Below, piece after piece: positions 1-7,541 of a DNA stretch of 64,000 bases. Made by a program: the position numbers and the translations under genes. The first letter of the stretch is position 1; every line of letters starts with the position of its first letter. Under the pieces are notes generated by a model, which saw nothing but the letters and a program-made list of their open reading frames with translations, did not search any database and was not told the origin of the DNA. The DNA comes from Gammaproteobacteria bacterium (GTDB lineage: Bacteria; Pseudomonadota; Gammaproteobacteria; Magnimaribacterales; AG-339-G14). Where the stretch lies: NCBI GenBank assembly GCA_003331625.1, contig QOPF01000004.1, positions 29,680 to 93,679 on the forward strand, read 5' to 3'.

Positions 1-48
1 CCATTGGGAAGATACTTTAAGGTTGGATTTACTTACAATATGCAATAG
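1..48 (+). CDS. C-terminal tip of a probable TonB-dependent receptor / outer-membrane barrel (partial)
   Basis: Frame 1 is open from the window edge to a TAG at 46-48 and ends in GRYFKVGFTYNMQ. Alternating hydrophobic and aromatic residues close to the stop resemble the last beta strand of TonB-dependent receptors. Only 15 codons are visible, so this is a suggestion from strand pattern rather than a family assignment. The strong terminator 20 bases downstream supports a real gene end here. Confidence 0.45.
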   Translation, partial: PLGRYFKVGFTYNMQ

Positions 49-65
49 ATATTGCCTTGTTAAAA

Positions 66-95
66 AAAGCCTCTGCTAGCAGAGGCTTTTTTTTA
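66..95. terminator. Bidirectional rho-independent terminator
   Basis: A perfect palindrome AGCCTCTGCTAGCAGAGGCT (68-87) is flanked by seven A on the left and eight T on the right, so it gives a GC-rich hairpin plus U-tract on either strand. It sits between the plus-strand gene tip ending at 48 and the minus-strand tesA, whose TAA stop lies in the T-run. It is the only textbook intrinsic terminator seen in the window. Confidence 0.85.
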
Positions 96-719
96 TTTAA
101 TAATCTTTGATAATTCCATTTTAATTTGCTCAACTATAATTGGTTGTGCTTTTTCATTGGGATGGATTCCATCTAATTGCATCAAACTTTGATCCAGAGC
201 TACATTTTCTAAAAGAAAAGTAAGCAAAGGAATATTTTTTTCATTTGAAATTTCAACATAAATATTTTCAAAAACTTCAACATATCTTTGTCCATAGTTT
301 GGTGGAATCTTTATTTGCATGATTAAGGGAACAGCCTTTGCTTTTAAAGAAGCATCAACAATCTTTATTAGATTATTTTTAATTTTTTTTAAAGGATAAC
401 CTCTCAAAGCATCGTTTCCACCAAGCTCTATCAATACGTAATCTGGATTGTATTGTTTAAGATCTTTGCTTATTCTTGATAGACCGCCAATCGTTGTATC
501 TCCAGAGACGCTGGAATTAATCATATATAAATTCATGTTTTTTGCGTCAGTTGAATTATTGAATAAATGAACCCAATTTTGAGACTCTTTTATTCCGTAG
601 CCAGCTGAAATGCTGTCACCTAAAATCAAAAGCTTCTTCGTTTCTGCAGTGATAGAATAAGAAAAGATTAGAAAGGCTAATAAAACCATTTTAAATCTGA
701 AAATTCTTAAACAATTCAT
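93..719 (-). CDS. tesA: Arylesterase / acyl-CoA thioesterase I, GDSL family (TesA)
   Basis: A periplasmic SGNH/GDSL hydrolase that cleaves acyl esters or thioesters. A signal peptide of about 25 residues (hydrophobic core VLLAFLIFSYSITA) is followed by block I GDSISAGYG with nucleophile Ser36, block II with Gly in the SVSGDTT segment, block III GGND, and block V DGIHP supplying Asp183 and His186. Its 208 residues match E. coli TesA. It diverges from ybbA with only three bases between the start codons, the same tesA-ybbA-ybbP neighbourhood known in other gammaproteobacteria. The promoters must therefore lie inside the opposing genes. The exact substrate cannot be read from sequence. Confidence 0.9.
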   Translation of the reverse strand: MNCLRIFRFKMVLLAFLIFSYSITAETKKLLILGDSISAGYGIKESQNWVHLFNNSTDAKNMNLYMINSSVSGDTTIGGLSRISKDLKQYNPDYVLIELGGNDALRGYPLKKIKNNLIKIVDASLKAKAVPLIMQIKIPPNYGQRYVEVFENIYVEISNEKNIPLLTFLLENVALDQSLMQLDGIHPNEKAQPIIVEQIKMELSKIIK

Positions 720-722
720 TTA

Positions 723-1382
723 ATGATTATAGAAGCAAGAAATTTGTCAAAAAAGGTTATTTTTAATAATGAAGAAATTATTATTTTAGATGATATTAAC
801 TTAAACGTCAGTGCCTCTTCTTCTTTAGCTGTCATAGGGCCATCGGGTTCCGGCAAATCAACTTTGTTAGGGATTTTGGCTGGTCTTGATTCCCCGACAA
901 GCGGTGAGATATTTATCAATAAAAACCCACTGCATTCATTGTCAGAAGAAGCTAGAGCGAAAGTTAGAAAAGATTCTGTAGCTTTTGTCTTTCAAAATTT
1001 TGAACTCCTTTCTGGCTTGACTGCCTTAGAAAATGTCATGCTTCCCTTGGAACTTAAAAGTAATAAAGGTGCTAAAGAAATTGCAATTAATTATCTTGAA
1101 AAAGTTGATATGCAAAATCGCCTTATGCACTACCCTCAACAACTTTCTGGTGGAGAACAACAACGAGTTGCAATAGCTCGGGCATTTGCATGTGAAGCAG
1201 AGGTTTTATTCTGCGATGAACCTACAGGGAATTTAGATTCTAATAATAGCGATTTGATAGCCGATTTAATATTTGGAGCCTTTCGAGAATCTTCTAGTGC
1301 TTTAATTATAGTTACTCATGATGAAACATTAGCCAATCGGTGTGACCAAAAAATTGAACTATTAGATGGCAAAATTTTATGA
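723..1382 (+). CDS. ybbA: ABC transporter ATP-binding protein, YbbA/LolD type
   Basis: The ATPase subunit of an ABC transporter of the MacB/LolD (type VII, mechanotransmission) class. Visible are Walker A GPSGSGKST (residues 39-47), the Q-loop in FVFQNFEL, signature LSGGEQQRVAIARAF, Walker B VLFCDEPTGNLD and the switch His in VTHDE. Its 219 residues are normal. It overlaps the permease gene ybbP by four bases (ATGA), so the two are translationally coupled. Linkage to divergent tesA supports the YbbA name over LolD. The transported substrate is unknown even in E. coli. Confidence 0.9.
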   Translation: MIIEARNLSKKVIFNNEEIIILDDINLNVSASSSLAVIGPSGSGKSTLLGILAGLDSPTSGEIFINKNPLHSLSEEARAKVRKDSVAFVFQNFELLSGLTALENVMLPLELKSNKGAKEIAINYLEKVDMQNRLMHYPQQLSGGEQQRVAIARAFACEAEVLFCDEPTGNLDSNNSDLIADLIFGAFRESSSALIIVTHDETLANRCDQKIELLDGKIL

Positions 1383-3817
1383 CGATAGCTTCTCTGGCAT
1401 TAAAAATTTTTTTTAGAGAATTTAAATCCGGCCAACTGCTTTTAATGTTCTTATCGCTTTCTTTAGCGGTTGGAATTGTTGCCTCAATAACTTTTTTTAC
1501 CGATCGTCTGGATAGTTCTTTGATTGCAGAATCAAAACAATTCTTGGGTGGAGATTTAAAATATGAATCAAGTTCTTCTTTAGACGAGACGGCTTTTCCA
1601 GAAGGAGAATATGTCTATTCTAAAGTTCATGAATTTGCCACAGTTTTAGCTACCAATAATAAGTTTCAATTGGCATCAATTAAGTCCGCTGCCACTTCGT
1701 ATCCTCTTGTAGGTGAAATAGAGATACTTGAAAAAAATAGTAGTAAGAAAGTTTATAAATCACCGCCTAATCCTAACGAAATTTGGCTGGACGAACGTTT
1801 AGCAAGATTACTAGAAGTATCTCTTGGAGAGAAAATTAGTGTGGGTGAAAAAGATTTCACCTTCAAGGGCATAATTATTGCTGAGTCAGATCGAGGAGCT
1901 GGATCTTTTGCTTTTGCTCCCAAAGGAATCATAAACTCATTAGACCTTGAAAAAACAAATGTCATTAAGCCGGGTTCAAGAGTCAGATATTCATATCTTT
2001 TTAAGGCTTCTTCGAAAGATTTAGTGAATTTGGAAAATTACTTTCAAGAGATAAAGAAACCAGGAGATGAAATTATGATGCCTGATAATGAAGCTAGTCC
2101 TCTAGGTAGAGCAATAAACAGAGCCTCTAACTTTTTTTTACTAGGTGCCTTGCTTGCAATAATCCTTTCATCTTTAGCGATAGCAATCTGTTCTCTTCAA
2201 TTTACAAGAAGGCATGTTGATTATGTAGCAATTTTTAAAGCTCTAGGACTTTCGCCTAATCAAATCAGAAATACATATTTTCTGATCTTTATTTTAATGA
2301 CGCTATTTTCTTTTTTAATAGGTATTTCCTTAGGGTGGATTGTCCAAATTTCTTTTATTGGATTGCTGAAAGATTATTTCCCTACTGAACTACCATTGCC
2401 AGGAATAGACCCATACTTAATTTCGTTTATCACGGCGTTTGTTTGTCTTATAGGATTTGCTTTCCCCATGCTTAGAAATTTATTTACATTATCTCCAAAT
2501 GCTATTTTAAGAAAATCAGAAAGGACTGTTACCTCTTTTAATTCTGGTATTTACCTCATCGCGGGATTGTCGGCTTTTTACTTTCTATTAATATTTTTTA
2601 TCAGAGACTTTGCCTTAACAAATATTATTTTCTTTTCAATACTAGGGTTTACGCTTTTAATCTTCTTTTTTATTTTTGGTGTCTTTAGTTTTATTAAACC
2701 TTTGGGCTTAAATCCATTAAATTCATTAAAGATGATTGCTTTCGAATTAAGCAGACGAAAACTTTTTAATTCTTTGCAAATTGTAGCAATCACTGTTGCC
2801 ATCGCTTTGAGCTTAGTAGCATATTCAGCCTCAACAAACCTAGTTTCGTCTTGGGAAAATTCTCTTCCAAAAAATGCCCCTAACAACCTACTATTCAATG
2901 TATACGAAGGGGAAAGAGAACAGCTCTTATCATTTTTAAAGGAAAATAAAATAGATCTTCAACCAATTTATCCTGTTACGAGTGCAAGATTTCAAAGAGT
3001 TTCTTCTGGAAAAGAAATAGATCGTACATTTAATTTTACTTGGATGGATTCCCTGCCGGAGGGAAATGAAGTTATTGAGGGCGAATGGTTTGCTAAGGAT
3101 AACAATGGTATTTCAATTTCTTCTGAAATTTCTGAAAGATATGATTTAAAGCTTAATGATGAAATTGTCATAGATGTGGCTGGTAGAAGGATAAATAGCT
3201 TTATCCAAAGCATTCGTGAAGTAAATTGGGAAAACTTCAGTCCTAATTTCTTTGCAATAGGCTTTCCCTCAAACTTTGAAGAAGTTGCTTCGACTTACAT
3301 TACATCTTTCCATATTCCGAGAGACAAAAAAATTCTTTCTACAGAATTGATTAAGAAGTTTCCGACCATTTCCGTCATTTCACTTGACGCATTAATTTCT
3401 GAAGTACAGTCTATTATTTCTAGAGTTTCTGAAGCTCTAAAATTAATATTAGGACTAACAATTATTTCTGCTTTATTTTTAATGCTCGCAACAATACAAG
3501 AAAGTTTCAAACAAAGAGAAAAACAAAACGCAATTTTAAAAACATTAGGTCTAGATAGAAAAATTATGCAGAAAAATACTTTTTTAGAGTACTTGGCCAT
3601 AGGAATGGTTGCGGGAGTTTTAGGGAGTTTCCTAGCTCTGATTGCTACCTATTTTATTGAGAGCGTTGTCTTTGAGATAAATCCTAAAATTTACTGGGAA
3701 GTACTTTTTATTGGCTCTTCGGGATCTGTTTTAATGATTGGACTGATAGCGGCATTGTTTACATTTTATTTAACTACTAAAACACCCAAAGATGTTTTAA
3801 GGGGAGCTGATGCCTAA
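1379..3817 (+). CDS. ybbP: ABC transporter permease with two FtsX-like domains (YbbP)
   Basis: The inner-membrane partner of YbbA. Its 812 residues contain one N-terminal membrane segment (about residues 20-40), a periplasmic domain, a cluster of hydrophobic segments from roughly 250 to 480 that includes the first FtsX domain, a second periplasmic domain, and three C-terminal segments (about 685-800) forming the second FtsX domain. The end reads LTTKTPKDVLRGADA, typical of the family tail. Duplicated FtsX architecture distinguishes YbbP from LolC/E and MacB. It overlaps ybbA by 4 bases and the next gene by 8. Confidence 0.87.
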   Translation: MTIASLALKIFFREFKSGQLLLMFLSLSLAVGIVASITFFTDRLDSSLIAESKQFLGGDLKYESSSSLDETAFPEGEYVYSKVHEFATVLATNNKFQLASIKSAATSYPLVGEIEILEKNSSKKVYKSPPNPNEIWLDERLARLLEVSLGEKISVGEKDFTFKGIIIAESDRGAGSFAFAPKGIINSLDLEKTNVIKPGSRVRYSYLFKASSKDLVNLENYFQEIKKPGDEIMMPDNEASPLGRAINRASNFFLLGALLAIILSSLAIAICSLQFTRRHVDYVAIFKALGLSPNQIRNTYFLIFILMTLFSFLIGISLGWIVQISFIGLLKDYFPTELPLPGIDPYLISFITAFVCLIGFAFPMLRNLFTLSPNAILRKSERTVTSFNSGIYLIAGLSAFYFLLIFFIRDFALTNIIFFSILGFTLLIFFFIFGVFSFIKPLGLNPLNSLKMIAFELSRRKLFNSLQIVAITVAIALSLVAYSASTNLVSSWENSLPKNAPNNLLFNVYEGEREQLLSFLKENKIDLQPIYPVTSARFQRVSSGKEIDRTFNFTWMDSLPEGNEVIEGEWFAKDNNGISISSEISERYDLKLNDEIVIDVAGRRINSFIQSIREVNWENFSPNFFAIGFPSNFEEVASTYITSFHIPRDKKILSTELIKKFPTISVISLDALISEVQSIISRVSEALKLILGLTIISALFLMLATIQESFKQREKQNAILKTLGLDRKIMQKNTFLEYLAIGMVAGVLGSFLALIATYFIESVVFEINPKIYWEVLFIGSSGSVLMIGLIAALFTFYLTTKTPKDVLRGADA

Positions 3818-4511
3818 AGAAAGAAATATTATTGCAATCGGTGGTGGAGGTTTTGGAGCAAATCCAGGGCAAGGGATTATTGAAGAATACATTCTGAAAC
3901 AAACCAAAAAAAAGAGGCCAAATATCTGTTTCATCCCTACTGCAACTGGAGATAACGAAGCTTATAAAGTAAATTATTATGCAACTTTTTCTAAGCTGCA
4001 GTGTAATCCTACCCATTTGGATTTCTTCAAAAGAACTCCTGATTTAAATAAATTAATATCAACTCAAGACGCCATTTTTGTAGGCGGCGGAAATACAAAA
4101 AGCATGTTGGCTGTTTGGAAGGAATGGCGTTTGGATAAACTTCTAAAAAGAGCTTACAAACAAGGAACTGTCATGAGTGGCGTCAGTGCTGGTGCTATAT
4201 GCTGGTTTGAAAATGGCATAACTGACTCATGGGCTGCCGATTTGAAGATTATGCCTTGTATGAATTTTATTAAGGGCACTTGCTGTCCGCATTACGATGA
4301 AGAACCACAAAGAAAGCCTACAGTAAAAAAATTAATTCTTGCTAATAAGGTAAAGAATATTTACGCAGTGGATGGCGGAGTTGCACTACATATTAAAAAT
4401 GAGAAAAACTTTAAATCAGTAGTGTTTAGAAAAGATAAAAACTCCTATGAAGTAAGTTCAAAAAAGGGAAATATAATTGAAAAAAGTTTTAGAAAAGTCA
4501 TACTGCTTTAA
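3810..4511 (+). CDS. Peptidase family S51 (dipeptidase E-like)
   Basis: A cytoplasmic serine peptidase-like protein of the PepE/cyanophycinase family (S51). Evidence is the glycine-rich start IAIGGGGFG, the FVGGGNTKSML turn, and the nucleophile elbow SGVSAGAICWF with Ser126. Downstream DGGVALHI matches the usual His-containing strand. At 233 residues it is PepE-sized rather than cyanophycinase-sized. PepE removes N-terminal aspartyl residues from dipeptides, but that specificity is not proven here. It starts 8 bases inside ybbP, so it is likely translated from the same message although no functional link is known. Confidence 0.82.
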   Translation: MPKERNIIAIGGGGFGANPGQGIIEEYILKQTKKKRPNICFIPTATGDNEAYKVNYYATFSKLQCNPTHLDFFKRTPDLNKLISTQDAIFVGGGNTKSMLAVWKEWRLDKLLKRAYKQGTVMSGVSAGAICWFENGITDSWAADLKIMPCMNFIKGTCCPHYDEEPQRKPTVKKLILANKVKNIYAVDGGVALHIKNEKNFKSVVFRKDKNSYEVSSKKGNIIEKSFRKVILL

Positions 4512-4550
4512 TAAAATTTATACTATTGAATTAAAAAACTAGGAGAAAAA

Positions 4551-4964
4551 ATGAATAAAATATCTATTCTTTACATAATACTTTTTACATCTGGCAGTAT
4601 CTTTTCTATGGGTCATTTAGACCATGAAAAAAAAGGTCTTCACCCAGTTGCTGCCTCTGGACAAGTGGTCGTTACATATAAAGCAGACTGTAAAAAAGGA
4701 GATCCAAAGAAAGCGATGAAACTTATTGATGAAATAATTTCTTATGAAAAGAAAAACAGTCCTATCAAGTATTCTTCTGCGCCAGGTACTTGGTCAGATA
4801 AATCTGTGGGGGCAGTAGACTTACATGCTTCTCAAAAAGCCATGGACGATGCTTTTGAATGGCAAGCAGGTAATAAAAAATGGTCAAATATGTTTGACCA
4901 AATCGCTTCTGCATGTGGAATTACCACCGATGACTTTGTTATCGATGTGATGAAAGCTAAATAA
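4551..4964 (+). CDS. Secreted small protein of unknown function
   Basis: Not recognised. An N-terminal signal peptide (KISILYIILFTSGSIFS) is followed by a mature domain of about 118 residues with two cysteines (in ADCKKGD and SACGITTD) that could form a disulfide in the periplasm. A good Shine-Dalgarno AGGAG precedes the ATG at 4551. The layout of a beta strand (QVVVTYKA), a long amphipathic helix (KKAMKLIDEII) and later helices is loosely like a ferredoxin-like alpha/beta barrel, which is also the fold of the next gene (DUF1330). That comparison is inference only. Confidence 0.65.
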   Translation: MNKISILYIILFTSGSIFSMGHLDHEKKGLHPVAASGQVVVTYKADCKKGDPKKAMKLIDEIISYEKKNSPIKYSSAPGTWSDKSVGAVDLHASQKAMDDAFEWQAGNKKWSNMFDQIASACGITTDDFVIDVMKAK

Positions 4965-4995
4965 TTAAATAAACTCTCAATTGCTTCATAAAATA

Positions 4996-5301
4996 ATGTC
5001 GACTGAAAATAAACAAAAAAAAGGATATTGGGTAGCAAAGGCAAATATCATTTCCCAAGAAAAACAGGTGAGTTATGGAAAGCTAGCTGAAGAAGTCATT
5101 AAAAATTTTAATGGGAAGTTTTTAATAAGAGGTGGCGAGCAAGAAACTAAGGAAGGTGAAAAATACATGCGCAATGTTGTTGTTGAATTTCCATCATATG
5201 AAGATGCGCTTAAAGCCTACGAAAGCGAGGCTTACCAGGAAGCTCTTAACGTATTGGATGGCGGAGCAAAAAGGCTCTATGCCGTAGTGGAAGGCTATTA
5301 A
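4996..5301 (+). CDS. DUF1330 family protein (dimeric alpha/beta barrel)
   Basis: About 101 residues with the DUF1330 pattern: KGYWVAKANI first strand, FLIRGG turn, NVVVEFPS strand and the ALKAYESEAYQEAL helix. Members are small cytoplasmic dimers of ferredoxin-like fold with no agreed biochemical activity. The ORF track begins at a TTG at 4981, but the ATG at 4996 gives the usual family start just ahead of GYW and is preferred. It lies 31 bases after the secreted unknown and just before a tiny membrane protein. Confidence 0.8.
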   Translation: MSTENKQKKGYWVAKANIISQEKQVSYGKLAEEVIKNFNGKFLIRGGEQETKEGEKYMRNVVVEFPSYEDALKAYESEAYQEALNVLDGGAKRLYAVVEGY

Positions 5302-5315
5302 GGCTTTTGTAAATT

Positions 5316-5477
5316 ATGTTTTATTTTCTTCTCATGGCTTGGCTAATGGCTTCTTATATGGCTTTATTCTCCTTAAGGATGAATAATGATAGTCCGCTTA
5401 AGCCTTATAGTTGGTCAATATGGTTTGTAGTCACCATAATTGTTGTGGGAAGTGGCATTAGCGAATTAATTAAATAA
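5316..5477 (+). CDS. Small two-helix membrane protein, unknown (53 aa, missed by ORF track)
   Basis: An ATG at 5316 opens a 53-codon frame ending TAA at 5475-5477. The protein is MFYFLLMAWLMASYMALFS, a short polar loop (RMNNDSPLKPYS), then WSIWFVVTIIVVGSGI and a polar tail: two hydrophobic helices joined by a loop. Its stop codon overlaps the AAGGAG Shine-Dalgarno of the following TTG-started gene, an arrangement typical of coupled genes. No family is recognised. Composition, spacing and topology argue for a real gene although it is below the track cutoff. Confidence 0.55.
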   Translation: MFYFLLMAWLMASYMALFSLRMNNDSPLKPYSWSIWFVVTIIVVGSGISELIK

Positions 5478-5481
5478 GGAG
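5476..5481 (+). promoter_or_regulatory. Shine-Dalgarno deciding a TTG start
   Basis: AAGGAG lies five bases before TTG 5487-5489, and no ATG is available at a suitable place. This fixes the start of the thioesterase gene and couples it to the 53-aa gene whose TAA it overlaps. Confidence 0.65.
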
Positions 5482-5486
5482 ATAAA

Positions 5487-5897
5487 TTGAGTCAAGATAA
5501 TTTAAAAAAATTTTCCGAAGAATTCTTTGGAAAGTCTATGGAATTTTTGAGTCTTAAATATCTCGAAACAAAAGATGAAGAAATGATTTTTTCCTGTCAT
5601 TTTAAAGCTGAATGTTCTAATCCTATGGGATTTGTTCAAGGCGGTATGATAACTGCAGCTTTAGATGACGCTACTTCAGCAGCAATGATTTCCGGGTATG
5701 AAGAAAAAAAGGCTCCAATGACTACTGATTTACACGTGCTATTCCATAGACCTCTGGAATTGGGTTCAGCAATAATGAAGGTAAAAATAATTAAATTGGG
5801 AAGACAAAGTGCTACTTCTGAAGGGAGAATTTATAATTCAAAGAATAAACTTGTAGCAACATTAATGCACACTGCTCAACCAGTAGATGTAGCTTAA
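5487..5897 (+). CDS. Hot-dog thioesterase, PaaI family
   Basis: A 136-residue single hot-dog domain. The segment NPMGFVQGGMITAALDDATSAAM is the PaaI-type active-site region (GxxxGG then a helix carrying an acidic residue), followed by TTDLHVLFHRPL and a strand with GRQSATSEGRIY. Such enzymes hydrolyse acyl- or aryl-CoA thioesters as tetramers in the cytoplasm. Translation starts at TTG 5487 behind a clear AAGGAG. It is convergent with the next gene, with three bases between the stops. The acyl group handled cannot be inferred. Confidence 0.83.
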   Translation: MSQDNLKKFSEEFFGKSMEFLSLKYLETKDEEMIFSCHFKAECSNPMGFVQGGMITAALDDATSAAMISGYEEKKAPMTTDLHVLFHRPLELGSAIMKVKIIKLGRQSATSEGRIYNSKNKLVATLMHTAQPVDVA

Positions 5898-5900
5898 CTA

Positions 5901-6704
5901 TTAACTATCCCTTAGTTTAAAAATTGCCAAGAGATTAATATTCATTGCGCAAGCGTAAGTTTTCTCGTCAAATAAATTGACATCCACATCAATGAATTCA
6001 TGCCCCTTTTTTTCGTAAGCCTCGTTTATAGACATTTCAGCAATTAAATTAGTGTCGAAAGAAACCGGTATAAAGTTTTGTGATTTTGTTTGTAGGTGTA
6101 TCCAAGGATTCATATAAGCATTTCCAGCTAAAATCCAATTGGAACATCCTAAAAGAAAACATAAATTTGCATAGCCATCCTTGCTGGGCTGTAATATTTT
6201 GGGAAGAAGAGTTTCAGATTTAAGATAAAGCAAGGGATCCTCCCCTCCCCAATGAAATTTGAAGGCTTTGCATCCTTCCTTCTTAAGCCTTTCCCATTCT
6301 TTCAATGAAGCTAAGGGTGGTTTAAAAGAACTCTCTACTAGACAGTCTTCTCTGATTTTAGGCTGGCTAGGTAAATTATTGTTCAATGATATTTCAGCAT
6401 TGGCTGTAGCTAAGCCGAGGCTGTTCACCAAAGTAGAATTCATATGATGAGCACTAAGTTGATCTGTGGAAACAGAGAATTTTTCCTTATCGTATAGAGG
6501 AGAAGTTATACGGCAATTTGCATACCCTCTTTCAAGCCAATCTCTTCCCCAAATTTCTATTGCAGGATGAACCAAATAAGACGCGATTGTAACTCCAGGA
6601 ACAAGGCCTCCTCGAAATCCATATTTTTTTGCAAGCTCATCACCGTGGATTTGATTTTCAGAATCTGGAGCAGTATTGAGTGCTTCACTAGTCCAATTTT
6701 TCAT
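5901..6704 (-). CDS. MaoC/hot-dog-like protein, probable acyl hydratase relative
   Basis: 267 residues. The N-terminal part (HGDELAKKYGFRGGLVPGVTIASYL) resembles the MaoC hydratase helix in which a GF-G-hydrophobic-PG motif follows the HxxxAxxYG segment. The C-terminal half lacks an obvious second active site. The family is therefore only a likely hot-dog acyl-thioester enzyme or binding protein. It is the last gene of a minus-strand trio with an integral membrane protein (3-base gap) and a secreted sugar dehydrogenase. Substrate and activity are unknown. Confidence 0.5.
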   Translation of the reverse strand: MKNWTSEALNTAPDSENQIHGDELAKKYGFRGGLVPGVTIASYLVHPAIEIWGRDWLERGYANCRITSPLYDKEKFSVSTDQLSAHHMNSTLVNSLGLATANAEISLNNNLPSQPKIREDCLVESSFKPPLASLKEWERLKKEGCKAFKFHWGGEDPLLYLKSETLLPKILQPSKDGYANLCFLLGCSNWILAGNAYMNPWIHLQTKSQNFIPVSFDTNLIAEMSINEAYEKKGHEFIDVDVNLFDEKTYACAMNINLLAIFKLRDS

Positions 6705-6707
6705 ATT

Positions 6708-7541
6708 CTAGGATAGAGATTTTCTATTATGATAAATAATAACTAAACCCAATACTGTGGGCCAAGCTCCCATAATAAATTCAAAAATAAAAATTTGATT
6801 GAATCCTGTTTCGTAACCATAGATTGCCAGAAGATTAAAAACACCTGCGAAAAGGTACAAGAAGCCAGAGGAAAAAAACCAAGCTGAATTAAGCGTGATT
6901 ACGCCTAAGATTGCAAAGACAAAGCTTGCTAGAAAAAAAGCATTAAAATCTCTTATCAAAGCATTTTTAGCATCTAAGGAAAGTTCAGAAAAATTAAATC
7001 CAAATCCGGAAGCTGCTAATTCTGGTTGAAATGCCCAATTTAAAGTTAACCCTAAAAGTCCGTAAGCAAATATTACGCCCAAAGTTCTAATTGCAAATGA
7101 TATGTTTCTGTCCTTTGAAATAAGTTTAGAAAAAAAATAACCACCAACAAATCCCGCTAAACAATGAAGTATTTTGCCTATCAAAGTTCTATTTCCGCTT
7201 AAAACTTCTGTTTGAGTGGTTAACTCTGTTATGAGGAATAATGTTAATCCCGTAACAATTGCTCCAGCAATTGCATAGGCATAATCACTCTTATAAAAAT
7301 ATTTATTTACAATTCCGGCAAAAGAAAAAGCGATCGCAAATTCAATAATAATTATTCCATAAAGCAGAATTCCAAGTCTTTGAAAATCGAATAGAATTAT
7401 TTCTAAACCAGAAAAAAAGCCCAATGGAGCGTTCATTGAAGAAAGCCAGACTATGTTGGTAAAAGAAGAAATTGGAGTGGTTAAGGCAACCGTTAGCAAA
7501 GCTGCGCAGAAAGTTGCAAGAGGATACTTTGCTATCTTCAT
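6708..7541 (-). CDS. Integral membrane protein of unknown function
   Basis: 277 residues with about eight hydrophobic segments. The first is near residues 7-30; the last segments are FLYLFAGVFNLLAIYGY and FIFEFIMGAWPTVLGLVIIY. Short polar loops separate them, and the short basic tail is HNRKSLS. No conserved motif is recognised. Its ATG shares one base with the TAA of the upstream sugar dehydrogenase gene (TAATG), so it is almost certainly co-translated with it. A role alongside the periplasmic enzyme or the hot-dog protein is possible but not shown. Confidence 0.6.
   Translation of the reverse strand: MKIAKYPLATFCAALLTVALTTPISSFTNIVWLSSMNAPLGFFSGLEIILFDFQRLGILLYGIIIIEFAIAFSFAGIVNKYFYKSDYAYAIAGAIVTGLTLFLITELTTQTEVLSGNRTLIGKILHCLAGFVGGYFFSKLISKDRNISFAIRTLGVIFAYGLLGLTLNWAFQPELAASGFGFNFSELSLDAKNALIRDFNAFFLASFVFAILGVITLNSAWFFSSGFLYLFAGVFNLLAIYGYETGFNQIFIFEFIMGAWPTVLGLVIIYHNRKSLS

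Noticed and set aside
2578-2898. 106-aa minus-strand ORF inside ybbP
   Set aside because: Antisense to a membrane-protein coding region, no Shine-Dalgarno, no motif.
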